Shown here in pieces: positions 37,582 through 47,954 of a stretch of 64,000 nt of DNA. The notes under the pieces are model-generated. The model was given only the letters and a program-made list of their open reading frames with translations. It was not told the origin of the DNA and did no database searches. The number at the start of each line of letters is the position of its first letter. Positions within the stretch are counted from its first letter, which is position 1. This DNA is from Pantoea sp. Eser (lineage in GTDB: Bacteria; Pseudomonadota; Gammaproteobacteria; Enterobacterales; Enterobacteriaceae). The stretch is from NCBI GenBank assembly GCA_009830035.1, contig SZZY01000006.1:186001-250000 (forward strand), written 5' to 3'. Both the position numbers and the translations under genes were made by a program.

Positions 37582-37763
37582 AGTGCCGCTCCTGATATAC
37601 ATTGATGACTCACACCGCCGGCTGGCGTACCGCGTGTCTGTGCAACGACGTTAGAAAAGCGTGAAACGTGGGTACAGCCTCTTTTTTGCAACTCTTTTCA
37701 TGGCAGGCTAACGCCAGCGCAAAAAGCGTGGTCAATCGCTTATCTGACGCGATTCAGCGAGCT

Positions 37764-37779
37764 ATGAAAAATTTTTCAT
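37764..37779. promoter_or_regulatory. Perfect 16-bp palindrome, candidate operator of the LacI-type regulator
   Basis: ATGAAAAATTTTTCAT is fully self-complementary and lies 26 bp upstream of the regulator start, in the divergent region with the MFS-GH31 pair. LacI-family operators are usually such palindromes, often with a central CG that is absent here. Confidence 0.55.
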
Positions 37780-37804
37780 CAGCAGATTTGAAGGCGATCA
37801 CAGA

Positions 37805-38869
37805 ATGAAACAAAGGCTGAAAGTGAGTGAAATTGCGGCGTTAAGTGGCGTCTCGATCAGCACCGTTTCGCGGGTACTGGCGGGCAAGGCAAATACCCGC
37901 CCCGCCACCCGCGACAAGGTGCTGGCCATTGCTCAGCAGCAGGGCGTGCTGGATAACCTGCACAGCGGCCGCCTGCTGCTGAATAATCTGATGGTGTTTG
38001 CGCCGCCGCGCGCGTTTGACGTGCGCAGTGACATTTTCCACTACAAGGTGATTCAGGGCATAAGTCAGTCGGTGGAGCCGCACGAGGTCAGGCTGCGCTA
38101 CTGCGCGCTGGAGGAGATTGAGAGTGATGCGGCGCTGTTTATTGATAAGATGCAGCAGACCGAGGCCGCGCTGCTGATCGGCATTGATGATGAGCATATC
38201 CACCAGCTGGCGGCAGAGATGAACAAGCCCTGCGTGCTGATTAACGCCCGCGATCGCCGGATGCGTTTACCTTCAGTATCGCCACATCATCAGCTGATTG
38301 GCGAGTTTTCAGCGCGCTACCTGTTTGAGCAGGGGCACCGGCAGATTCTATCGCTGCACTGTCTGCGCCGTTACACCATGGAGCAGCGCTTGCAGGGCGT
38401 GCGCGACGCCTGGCACGCGATGAACCTGCGATTCGACAGCCGTCAGCATCTGCTGACCCTCAACAGCTTCAGCAGCAATGAAGCGGCGGAACGGCTGAGC
38501 GAATATCTGCATCACTGTCCTGACGCACTGCGCCCGACGGCGATTCTGACCAGCGGCGACTACATCGCGGCCGGTGCGGTCAGCGCGCTGGAGCAGGCCG
38601 GACTGCGGGTGCCGCAGGATATTTCGGTGATGAGCATGGATGGCTTCAACCTGGCCGCCATCCACGATATTCCGCTGACCTCAGTCCAAGTGCCACGCGA
38701 TGAACTGGGAGCGGCAGCGGTAAGAATGCTGCAGGAGCTACGGCTGCATCCCGGCGCACCGCCCGGCACGCTGCTGCTGAACGGCAAACTGGTGGTGCGC
38801 GATTCGGTACGCCGCATCCGCGATAATCTCAGCCATGCGCCGGTCCAGCAGCATGGCCTGTATGATTAA
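37805..38869 (+). CDS. LacI-family transcriptional regulator of the GH31-MFS cassette
   Basis: 354 residues. Classic LacI helix-turn-helix: VSEIAALSGVSISTVSRVLAGK at residues 7-28, with the hinge after DNLHSG. The periplasmic-binding-like effector domain follows (HQLIGEFSARYLFEQGHRQI, LTSGDYIAAGAVSALEQAGL, PQDISVMSMDGFNLAAIHDI). It is divergent from the MFS-GH31 pair, so it most likely represses them until the sugar appears. Its stop overlaps the end of the next minus-strand gene. Intact. Confidence 0.9.
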   Translation: MKQRLKVSEIAALSGVSISTVSRVLAGKANTRPATRDKVLAIAQQQGVLDNLHSGRLLLNNLMVFAPPRAFDVRSDIFHYKVIQGISQSVEPHEVRLRYCALEEIESDAALFIDKMQQTEAALLIGIDDEHIHQLAAEMNKPCVLINARDRRMRLPSVSPHHQLIGEFSARYLFEQGHRQILSLHCLRRYTMEQRLQGVRDAWHAMNLRFDSRQHLLTLNSFSSNEAAERLSEYLHHCPDALRPTAILTSGDYIAAGAVSALEQAGLRVPQDISVMSMDGFNLAAIHDIPLTSVQVPRDELGAAAVRMLQELRLHPGAPPGTLLLNGKLVVRDSVRRIRDNLSHAPVQQHGLYD

Positions 38870-40586
38870 TCCAGCGTTTTCAGCCGCAGCTCCGAAGGCT
38901 GCGGTCGTCCGAACAGGAAGCCCTGGAACAGGCGTACAGCCCTCATCACGCAGCTTAGCGAACTGTTCGTTGCTCTCCACCCCTTCCGCGGTGATCTGAA
39001 TATCCAGGCTGCGGCTCATGCCGGTAATCGCCCGGATAATCGCCAGCGCCTCGCGGCTGTCGCCCATATCATTAAATGAACGACTTATCGATTTTGATCT
39101 TATCGAACGGGAAGGATCGCAGATAACTCAGGGAAGAGTAGCCGGTGCCGAAATCATCCAGCGCAATCTGGAACCCCCAGCGCCTTGAGGTTTTGCAGCG
39201 TACGGATATTGCCGAGCGAATCATCCAGCAATACCGACTCGTTGATCTCCACCTCCAGCCGGGCCGGATCGAGCCCCGATTCCATCAGCGCGCCTTCCAC
39301 CACTGACACCAGCGAGCTGTTTTTGAACTGCAGCAGTGACAGGTTAACCGACACCGACTGCACCCCTTCCCAGCCTGACGCTTCACGACAGGCTTCGTAC
39401 AAGGCGAAAGCACCCAGCATGTGAATCAGCCCGGTATCTTCGGCAATTGGGATAAAGTCGTTCAGCATGATCAGCCCGCGGATCGGATGATGCCAGCGCA
39501 TCAGCGCTTCATAGCCAATGATGGTTTTGTTGTCGCCGTTGGTGATCGGCTGATAGTAGAGCTTAAGGTGTCCGCCGCTGATCGCGTCGCGCAGGTCATT
39601 CTCAATCACGCGCCGGCTGCGCGCCACATCATCCATCGCTAGGTTGAAATGCTCGAAGCGGTTACGGCCATTGCGTTTGGCTTCATACAGCGCCATGTCG
39701 GCGCAGCGCAGCAGCTGTTCCGGTGTATTAGTGATGGTGGTGCTAAGCGCGATGCCGACGCTCAGTCCGACCGACAGGTTATGTCCTTCAATATTCACCG
39801 GCGGCCGAATCGCCTCGATCAGGCGCTGGCAAAACAGGATGCGGTTTGGCAGGCTGGTGAGATTGTCATGGTGCGCAATATGGTGAATGCGGGCGTCGGC
39901 GGCACGCTGATCGGTGACATCTTCAACAATCAGCATCAGGTAGTTACGCGGCGCATCCTGACCATTGATTGCGGTCGCGCGGGTATGCAGAATGCGTTCG
40001 CCGCTGGCGGTCATAACAGCTGCTCACGCTGATGGATGCCTCCACTGCGCAGCGCCACATCGGCGAGGTTATTGAAATAGTCGCTCAGCTCGGGCGACAT
40101 ACCTTTGTGTGGCCGTTTATTAACGATCAACGATTTCGACAGGCCAAACAGCTGCTGCGAGCGGTCGTTGACCAGCAGGATCTCGCGGGCGCGCAGCACC
40201 TGCTGCTCCTGCTCACGTAGTTCGGTGCGATCGCGGGTGATTTTAGCAAAGCCCACCAGCTTGCCGTCATCATCATGGATCGCGTCGATCACCACGTGCG
40301 CCCAGAATGCGCTGCCATCTTTGCGATAGCGCTAGCCTTCGGTTTCATAGTGTCCGGCGGTGGCGGCAAGATCCAGTCCGCGCTGCGGCAGGCCCCGGCG
40401 GCGATCCTCTTCACTGTAAAACAGGGCAACGCTGCGGCCGATAATATCGTCTGCCGAATAGCCCATGGCGCGCTGGCCTCCGGGATTCCAGCTGGCGACT
40501 GTACCGTCCGGTTTTAGCATAGTGATGGCGTAATCCATCACGCTTTGTACCAGCATGCGATAGATGACATCAGCGTTATTATCCAT
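38866..40586 (-). pseudogene. PAS-GGDEF-EAL c-di-GMP protein with GGDEF core deleted
   Basis: From ATG 40586: PAS (LVQSVMDYAITMLKPDGTVA) and RRGLPQRGLDLA; TAG near 40334 where the family has EGWRYRKDGSAFWA; a second PAS region with a shift near 40012; a GGDEF start IHHIAHHDNLTSLPNRILFCQRL that passes directly into IEAIRPPVNIEGHNLSVGLS. About 75 residues, including GGDEF itself, are lost, probably between two similar RL-EAIR words. The EAL domain keeps [16 protein letters not shown] and ITAEGVES but has shifts near 39165, 39090 and 38945. The end KTLD lies at 38866. It was a bifunctional or degenerate c-di-GMP enzyme; it is now broken. Confidence 0.85.
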
Positions 40587-40761
40587 TGTTATTGGCCTGC
40601 TGCTTTGTAGCCGAAAGGCGGCTTAGGAATGTTCTTAATAATATGCGCAGACTACAGCCGAAAAGAGCCGGGATCACAAGCGCATTAAGAATAATAACTA
40701 ATCTTATCTTAGTAGGAGGTTTATCGGCAGCTGCGGGTAAATATTCAGTCACACCGCCGCG

Positions 40762-41553
40762 TCAGCCGGTGGCCAGACGTGGCAAACGCGATGCGTCAGG
40801 CGACGCTTCCCCAGCGCGAGGAGAGCGGATAATCAGGCTGCCGGCAGAGCGCTGCCGGGCAGCCGTCTGTCTGATCAGCGCCCGCAGCTGCGCCACCTCT
40901 TCCCGCACCTGCGGGCACATAACCACCGGCAGGCCGCGCGCGCTGAGCTGCAGCGCCATCTCCGGTCCGCGTCTGTGCAGCGGCGCGGTGACCACCGCAC
41001 CCGAGCGTGCTGCCAGCGCCAGCGCGTCCATCTGCTGCGCCAGCCGCTGATTGCGGTCGCCATAGGAGCCATCGGTGATCAGCAGCCGGGCGCGCGGCGG
41101 GCAGTCAAACGGCAACAGCAGCGACTCGCGGCTCCAGTCGCCCATATAGGTGATGCCGCCCGCCACCGGCAGATGAAACCAGATCGATCCCGGCGAATGC
41201 CCGCTACGTCCGGTGAACAGATTCAGCGGTCCCAGCGCGCACTGGCCACGCAGCGGCAGGATGCGTCGCGCCTCTGGCGGTACGCCGCACTCGCCCAGCT
41301 GCTGCTAGGTGATGTCACTGGCATAGACCGGCGGTGAGCCAATGTCGGCCCAGCTATCCAGCGCGGCCGCATGATTAACGTGGGAATGGGTCAGGCAGAG
41401 CGCATCGACCTGGCCGATGGCAGCGACTTCGGGCCGCACGCCCGGCTCAGGCCCGGCACCCAAATCCCACAGCAGTCGGTAGCCTTCGACCTCCAGCAGG
41501 AAAGCGGCCGGCAGTTTACCGCCGACGCCGCTGATCACCGTCAGGCTTGCCAT
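40762..41553 (-). pseudogene. MBL-fold metallohydrolase, TAG stop and altered metal motif
   Basis: RNase J/CPSF-like metallo-beta-lactamase fold. MASLTVISGVGGKLPAAFLL, then the metal motif THSHVNHAAALD: HxHxDH has become HxHxNH, losing an expected metal-ligand Asp by one G-to-A change. TAG at 41305-41307 (YASDIT*QQLGE) replaces a Trp or Gln codon; the frame then continues with GHSPGSIWFHLP and ITYMGDWSRES to the end. Length 263 codons, normal. It overlaps the ABC permease gene by 13 bp, so it was translated as part of that operon; its role there is unknown. Confidence 0.8.
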
Positions 41554-43138
41554 GGCAGTACCCCCTGCGGCAGACGGCGAGTCAGCCGGCTGGCCAGCAC
41601 CATTAAGCCCAGCACCACGCCGATCATCAGACAGCCAACCGCCGCCAGCGGTGCCGATCCGCCTTCATCAAGGAAGATAATGGTCGGGCCAAGCGTCTGG
41701 GTTTGCGCAGTAACCAGCAGCGCGCCGGCCAGCACCGAGGGGTCACCAGCGGCAGCAGGATGTCAGTCATCCGCCGCATCAGCCCCGCCCCGCACAGGCG
41801 CGCCGCTTCATCCAGAGAAGGTTCGATTTGCGCGAATCCGGCCAGCGTCGGCCTGAGCACCAGCGCCAGGAAATTGGCCAGATAGGCGGCGAGAATGATC
41901 CACACCGTGCCGTAGAGGGAAACCTCCAGCAGCGGCAGCGGCCGCAGGAAAAACAGCATCGCCGCCACGCCGGTGACAATACCGGGCAGTGCATAGGTCA
42001 GTTCGCTGGCGAAACCCAGTCCACGCACCAGTCGGCTGCGACGCCAGCTGAGAAAGAACTCCAGAAACAGCGCCATCACGCTAAGCACTATCGCACTGAG
42101 GCCGGTGAGCCACAGGCTGGTCACGAACGCCTGGCGGATCGCCGGATAGCCCCACAGCGCCTGCTGAAAACTCTCCAGCGTCAGGGTTTGCCGGGTGAGG
42201 CCTGGCCAAAACCGCGGGTTAACGCGGTGATCAGCAAGGCGCTGAGCGGCAGCAGCAAAGTGATCCCCATCCACAGCCAGGCGATGATTTCGGCTGGCAG
42301 CCGGGCGTGCCGCAGTGGCTGGTGCTAGGGACGCGGCGAGCCGCTGACCCGCACGTCACGCCGTCCACCGAGCCAGCTGCTGATCAGCATCCCGGCGAGG
42401 GTAATCAGCGCAATCAGCATGGAATAGACCGCCGTATTGGGCAGCGCTCCCGGCCCGAGCGTATTGAGCTGCTGATAAACCAGCGTAATCAGCGTCGGCA
42501 CCCGCGCCGGAATCCCCAGCATCGCCTGAATGCCGAAGTTACCAACGGCGGCAACAAACGCCAGCGCCGCACCGGCGAAGATCGCGGGCCGCGTCAGCGG
42601 CAGGATCACAGTGAACAGGATTTGCCGGGGCGATGCGCCGCTGATGCGCGGCGCATCGTGCAGGCCCAGCAGCAGCACCATGCCGGTTGCCGAACAGAGC
42701 TGTTCGCCGGCAGTCAGCCACGTTCCCCCCCAGCGCACTGACCAGCGCAGCCAGCCAGCTTCCCGGTGCCAGCGCCTGTATCCAGGCCAGCGCGGTCACC
42801 TGCGGCGGGATCATCAGCGGCAGGATAAAGGCAAATACCCAGGCCGCTTTGGCGCGCAGATCGGTCAGCGCCACCAGCCATGCCGCCACCGTCCCCAGCA
42901 GAGTTGCGCTGATGCCGATCGCCAGCGTATTCAGCGTGGCGCTGAGCACGCGCTGACTGACCAGTAATCTCAGCAGGCGATCGGGGTCCACCACGCCATC
43001 GGGGGCCAGCGCGGTGACCATCAGCCGGGCAAACGGTGCCACCCACAACAGGCCGATCGCCAGCACCAGCGGTTCCGCCCGCCATCTGCCGCGCCTAGCG
43101 GCCAGGCTGCTACGCCATTCGCTGCCCAGCACGCTCAT
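41541..43138 (-). pseudogene. Fused two-domain ABC permease of the iron(III)/phosphonate type, frameshifted
   Basis: A permease with two copies of the binding-protein-dependent transport domain in one chain, as in FbpB/AfuB or 2-aminoethylphosphonate systems. First half: MSVLGSEWRSSLAARRGRWR.. with AWVFAFILPLMIPPQVTALA, a shift near 42740-42700, ISGASPRQILFTVILPLTRP (first EAA loop region). TAG near 42325 (GSPRP*HQPL). Second half: TRGFGQ / shift near 42200 / LESFQQALWGYPAIRQAFVT, DEAARLCGAGLMRRMTDILL (second EAA loop), shift near 41745, to LPQGVLPWQA at 41541. Total 532 codons. Its ATG overlaps the binding-protein stop (ATGA). No ATPase gene is present in the operon. Confidence 0.82.
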
Positions 43139-44143
43139 CGCCAGCCACCAAACAGTTGGGTAAAGGTTTCACGTACCGCGGCGTCATCGGCCACCGCTTT
43201 CGCCACGTCTGGCGTCAGCAGTTTGATCTGATCAATCGGCGCAAAACCTTCAGGGGCCACCACCAGCTGCTGACCCGCTTCCGACAGCATAAAGGTAACA
43301 AGCGCTTTGGCGGCCGGCAGGTAGGTTATGCACCGACTTCATGATCGCCACCGGTTCGGTGACGTAGGAAACGCCCTCCTGCGGATAGACCAGATCGATC
43401 GGCGAGCCCTGTTTTCTGGCGCGGATAATATCGGCGTCGGTGATCACGCCATACTTATCCATGCCGCTGGCGACCGCTTTCAGCGCCGGTCCGTTGCCGT
43501 CCTGCGGCGCGATGCTGATGGCGGCCAGCTGCTGATAGAATTCCCAGCCGATGGACGGGGTGTTGATGTCGGTGTGCAGCTTATACAGCGCCGCGCCGGA
43601 GTAGAGCGGACTCGGAACCGCAATCTGGCCTTTATTTTCTGCCACCGCCAGCGCTTTCCAGCTGTTAACCGGTTTGGCACGCTGGGTGTTGTAAGCGATT
43701 ACCGTGGCGATGATTTTGGTGCCGAAAAAGGTTTTATCCGCATCGTAATAGGCGGGATTAAGCTGGCTGACCGGCGCATCCTGCCAAGCATAAAGCTGGC
43801 CCTCTTTTTTGAGCGCGCCAAGATTGATCGCGTCGGCCACCAGCAGCACATCAGGCTTAACCTGGCCGCTCATTATCTCGGTATGCAGCACGTTCATCAG
43901 CTGAGTGGTGCCGTTGCGGGTCCACTCCACCTCAACCGCCGGGTAAGCAGCCTTAAACGCATCGATAGTCTGTTGCGCAATTTCAGGTGCCTGAGAGGTG
44001 TAGATCACCAGCAGCCAGAGCCGGGCACACCAGCCACGGGAAACCGCCACCCGCCCCGCCGTGTCCAGCGCAGTGAAAGCAGCAATAAACGCGACGATCA
44101 GCGAAGCGCAGACCAGAACGCCATCCCAGGAGACCTGTAGCAG
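43135..44143 (-). pseudogene. Chimera: start of an MHYT-domain gene fused in frame to an ABC periplasmic binding protein
   Basis: From about 43995 downward the frame encodes an iron/phosphonate-type binding protein: VIYTSQAPEIAQQTIDAFKA, VEWTRNGTTQLMNVLHTEIM, QLNPAYYDADKTFFGTKIIA, then a shift near 43325 into AKALVTFMLSEAGQQLVVAP and the end TQLFGGWR at 43135. The sequence before VIYTS is not a signal peptide: LLQVSWDGVLVCASLIVAFI, AAFTALDTAGRVAVSRG fits the first helix of MHYT sensor domains (W..LLV..S..VA..A.FTALDLAGR..). The join is at ..ARLWLL/VIYTS and keeps the frame. A CTG at 44143 stands 6 bp after GAGGAG, where an ATG would be expected. A large deletion probably removed the rest of an MHYT-GGDEF-EAL gene and the binding protein's signal peptide. 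Confidence 0.7.
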
Positions 44144-44673
44144 GTGTAACTCCTCACCACCCGCTGGTGAACAGGCGCTGTGTAAAGCCTAAAAAAACAT
44201 TCTGAAAACACCCGCGGGTCAAAGTTATTTAGCGCCAGGGTTGATGTCGTCTTGACGTCCTGGCAACGCGCTACCTGCTCAGGGCGGCCTGTTATCGCTG
44301 GCCGCTGCTGAGCAGTAAAACGTTATTTTGTCTGATTGGTGCAAGAACATATCACCGAAGCAGAAAGGGCGATAGAGGGCAGGAAAGTTATGATTTTCGC
44401 TTTCCTTTCTCCCTGTAATGCCTTGCCGTTACTGGGTTATCGGCGTTTCAGGCAATTTGATTAATGAAAAATAGCTGAGCGTAATTAGCGTGACGCTTTA
44501 ACTGTTCTATAGTAAATAAAAATGATATAAATCATCTAGCTTAAGTCCAGGATGCTTCTAAGGACACCGGCATTACTTACATCATTGTGATTATTTTATT
44601 TATTTTGGGTTGAACCGTTAAATTAACACCGGGTGAAAAAGCACTGAATCTGGATAATCGGTAAGGAATGATT
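44144..44673. promoter_or_regulatory. Promoter region of the fimbrial cluster
   Basis: About 530 bp without a gene. AT content rises after 44480. AAGGA at 44663-44667 is the RBS of the first pilin gene. The minus-strand promoter of the former MHYT gene would lie at the left end. I see no invertible element or clear operator. Confidence 0.5.
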
Positions 44674-45244
44674 ATGAAACTCAAGCTTTTTCTTTTGGCC
44701 GCTGCGGGCATCTCCACAGCACTTCCATCATTAACGCTGGCGGCGACCACCTCGGGAACCCATCAATGCGACCCTGACGCTGACCACCGGTTGTCTGGTC
44801 AACGGTCAGTCAGCAACTGCTGGGGTTAATTTCGGTACCTTAAACTTCGGTAGCAGCGTGGCAACCTTTGATACCCTGAACGCCACGCTGGTCGGCGCGG
44901 CGGGTAACGGTATCTTTGTCCGTTGCACCACCGGTCAGGACTATAACGTGGTGGTCACCAGCAGTAATACTGCGCCCGCCACCGTCTATGGTACGGCCTC
45001 CACTTCACCGCGCTATCTGGTTCTGGGTTCTGATAATGCCCATGGAATCGCCTATACGCTGTATAGCGATGCCTCATTTACCACGGCGATTGCCAATAAC
45101 ACGCCGATTGCGGCCAGCGGCACCACCGATCCGACCTTAGGCACCAACTATGCCATTTACGGTCGGGTCATCGGAGGCGGTTTCAATCCGCTGATCCCGG
45201 CTGGCACCTACACCGATACCATTAACGCTGCCGTGAACTATTAA
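44674..45244 (+). pseudogene. Spore-coat-U-domain major pilin, frameshift after the signal peptide
   Basis: Archaic chaperone-usher (Csu-like) pilin. ATG 44674 (or 44668) gives a signal peptide MKLKLFLLAAAGISTALPSL..TLAA; an extra C in ACCC near 44759 then shifts the frame. In the next frame the SCPU domain is whole: INATLTLTTGCLVNGQSATA, GTLNFGS, a central CTTGQDYNVVV and the C-terminal PAGTYTDTINAAVNY donor-type end. Removing one base gives a complete 189-residue pilin. First gene of the cluster. Confidence 0.82.
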
Positions 45245-45260
45245 CTGCATTCGCGGGTGA

Positions 45261-45784
45261 ATGTGGGTGGCTGTCACGCGGTCCTGCCTGACGATTGCAC
45301 GCGGTCTGTCCCTGCTGATATGGAGCGTTAGCGCCTAGAGTGTCTGCCGACCAGCACTTTCCAGGTAACCGCTTCGATTGTGTCAGGCTGAGTGATATCC
45401 GGTACCAATACTGGCGTTTTCGGCACGCTCAATTTTGGCTCCCAGTCGGGGGTGGCAACCAGCGTCGTCAGCGCCAGCTATGTGCAAAGCACCACAATCA
45501 ACCTCGCCTGCACCCCTGGCACCACGCTGAGCATGAGCATTAATCAGGGCAACAACTACACCACGACGCGTAACCTGAAACTGCCGAACTTCAGCAATAC
45601 CGTTCCCTATACGCTTTACAGCAAAGCCAGCCGCACCACGGTGATTCCGGTGAATCAGGCGATGCCGCTGAGCTACAGCAATGCCAATAACATCACGCTG
45701 CCGATTTATGGCCAGCTACAACTGCCGGGTACCGCGCGCGCCGGCGTCTATACCGACACCCTGACCGTCACCCTGAGCTGGTGA
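45261..45784 (+). pseudogene. Second spore-coat-U-domain pilin, stops and frameshift near the start
   Basis: ATG 45261 gives a signal-like MWVAVTRSCLTIARGLSLLI.., then TAG at 45335 (SVSA*SV), a 1-bp shift at 45350 (LPTSTFQVTASIVSG) and TGA at 45392 where pilins have Cys (SG*VISGTNTG). From there the domain is clean: FGTLNFGS, TTINLACTPGTTLSMSINQG, and AGVYTDTLTVTLSW at the end. Loss of the signal peptide linkage means no export. Minor pilin of the same fimbria. Confidence 0.8.
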
Positions 45785-45811
45785 GGCGATATTAACAACA
45801 AGGAAACCACG

Positions 45812-46508
45812 ATGAAGTCACTGCGCGCCCTGCTAATTCTGATTGGCACCACATTGCTGCCGCTGGCCTTTGCCGCCAACTCGGTAATGATCTGGCCGAT
45901 CGATCCGGCCATCAACCCGGCGGAAAAGGCCAGCGAGCTGTGGCTGGAGAATCGCGGCAACACCACCACTATGATACAGGTCCGGGTCTTCAGCTGGCAG
46001 CAGGTCAATGGCCAGGAGCAGTACCATACGCAGCAGCAGGTGGTTGCCAGTCCACCGATGGCACGGATGGAGCCCGGCCAGAAGCAGTTAGTCCGGCTGA
46101 TCAAGCAGACCCCGCCCGCTGCCGGTCATGAGCTGGCGTATCGGGTGGTGCTGGATGAAATCCCGACGCCGCGCCAGCCGGGCGAAAATCAGGCCGGTCT
46201 GACCTTCCAGATGCGGCTATTCGGTGCCGCTGTTCGTTTATGGTGAAGGCCTGAACACCGACAGCGCGCGCCCCGACCTCGGCTGGCAGACGTTCAGCGA
46301 AGGTGGCAAACGCTGGTTACTGACCAATCGCGGCAACGGTCACGCCCGCCTCAGTAACGTCAGCGTCGGCGGCCGCAAGCTGGGCGAAGGCTTATACGGT
46401 TACGTGCTGGCCAACAGCACCTATCACTGGCCGCTGAACGCGGCGGTAAGCGGTGAACTGGTGGCGGAGGTGAATAAGAACCCGTGGCGCAGCGCTGCCC
46501 TAAAGTAA
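45812..46508 (+). pseudogene. Periplasmic fimbrial chaperone, one frameshift
   Basis: FGS-type chaperone of the archaic class. Signal MKSLRALLILIGTTLLPLAF..A, then SVMIWPIDPAINPAEKASEL and the conserved chaperone block RLIKQTPPAAGHELAYRVVL-DEIP. A 1-bp shift near 46222 lies at FQMR-YSVPLFVYGEGL; the second domain then reads to NPWRSAALK. Full length would be 232 residues. RBS AAGGAA precedes the ATG. Chaperone-usher partners are on either side. Confidence 0.85.
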
Positions 46509-46515
46509 GCGCCGG

Positions 46516-47894
46516 ATGAAACCTTTTCCCCTCCATCGCTGTACGCTGGCGGAAACTTACTCATCCCTGCCACCGCCGCGCCTGCAAAACCAGGGTAACG
46601 GTCAGCAATATATGCTGGAGCTGTTGGTTAACCAGCAGGCGCGCGGTGACATCGTGACGGTGGAGCAGCGTGACGGCCACTTCTGGCTGCGCAGTGGCGA
46701 CCTGCTGCGCGTCGGCAGCTGGGGCGTGGTGAATGGCGCAGTGGCGCAAAGCCAGCTCGACGGCCAGACTGGCACGCAGTACAGCTGGGGATATCATTAC
46801 AACAACCGCTGGTTTAACGTCGGTACCCAGCACACCCAGCGCAGCCGCGACTTTGGCAATCTGGCGCTGGTCGGCAGCCGCGCCGGCACCGACGCCGGCA
46901 GCAGCTATGCGCTGTCGCGCCGCAGCGCCCAGTACAGCGCCAGCGTATCGCTCAACCGCTTCGGCAGCGTAGGCGCGGCCTATATCGACATCACCGGTGG
47001 CCGCGGCGATCGCACCCGGTTATGGAACCTCTCGTGGAGTAAAAATCTGTGGGGCAACAGCAGCCTTTATGTGTCCGCCAGCCGCGATCAGCAGGAAAAG
47101 AGCTGGACCGGGGCTATTTCGCTGGTGATCCCGTTCGGCGAACAGGGCAGTGCCGCCATCAGCACCGAACGCGACCAGCTGGGGCGCGACAATCAGCGGC
47201 TCTATGTCTCGCGCGCCATGCCCAGCGACGGCGGCATCGCCTGGGACGCCTCGTGGGCCAATCAGAGCGGCGACAGCGGGGATTGTCGTCAGGGCAGCCT
47301 GCGCTATCGCAACAACCAGATCGACACCTCGGCGGGCTTTTATGGCGATGATGACAATACCACCCAGTGGGCTGACCTCTCCGGCGCGCTGGTGTTGATG
47401 GACAACAGCCTGTTTATCGCCAACGAGATCAACGACGCCTCTGTGCTGGTCAAAATCAACTATCCCGACGTCACGGTCCGTTACGAGAACCAGTCGATAT
47501 CAGCAAGGCTATCTGCTGGTGCCGTCCATCAGCAGCTCCGGCCAAATATGATATCGACACCCTCGACCTGCCCGCCGATATGACCACCCCGCGGGTGGAG
47601 CAGCGTTTTGCCGTGAAACGTCAGAGCGGCTATCTGCTCAACTTCCCGGTGGAAAAACTGCGCTCCGCCAGCGTGATCCTGCACGATGCGCAGGGCCAGC
47701 CATTGCCGGTGTCCAGCCTGGTGCAGCGCCCCAATCACGCCACCGAATATGTTGGCTGGGATGGCATTGTCTGGATGGAAAATCTGACCGCCAGCAATCC
47801 GATCCAGGTCGTGACGCCGGATGGCCGCCACTGTGACACCGAACTGCGTATTGCCGGCGGTCAGCCGCAGGCGCTGAAACCTATGGGCCATTGA
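46516..47894 (+). pseudogene. Fimbrial outer-membrane usher, large internal deletion
   Basis: Ushers of this class have about 780-800 residues; about 460 codons remain. The N-terminal domain starts LQNQGNGQQYMLELLVNQQA, FWLRSGDLLRVGS, and jumps at once to WGVVNGAVAQSQLDGQTGTQ in the middle of the barrel. More than 240 residues with the plug and early barrel strands are missing. A frame change near 47505 (NQSISARL / QGYLLVPSIS) follows. The C-terminal domains (RVEQRFAVKRQSGYLLNFPV, QGQPLPVSSLVQ) are intact to the stop at 47894. The signal peptide region (MKPFPLHRCTLAETYSSLPP) is atypical and may be damaged. Confidence 0.85.
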
Positions 47895-47954
47895 CCTGCG
47901 CGCTGCCGGCAGCGCCGCCCATCCTGCTGATGCTTTTACTACCGGAAACTCACC

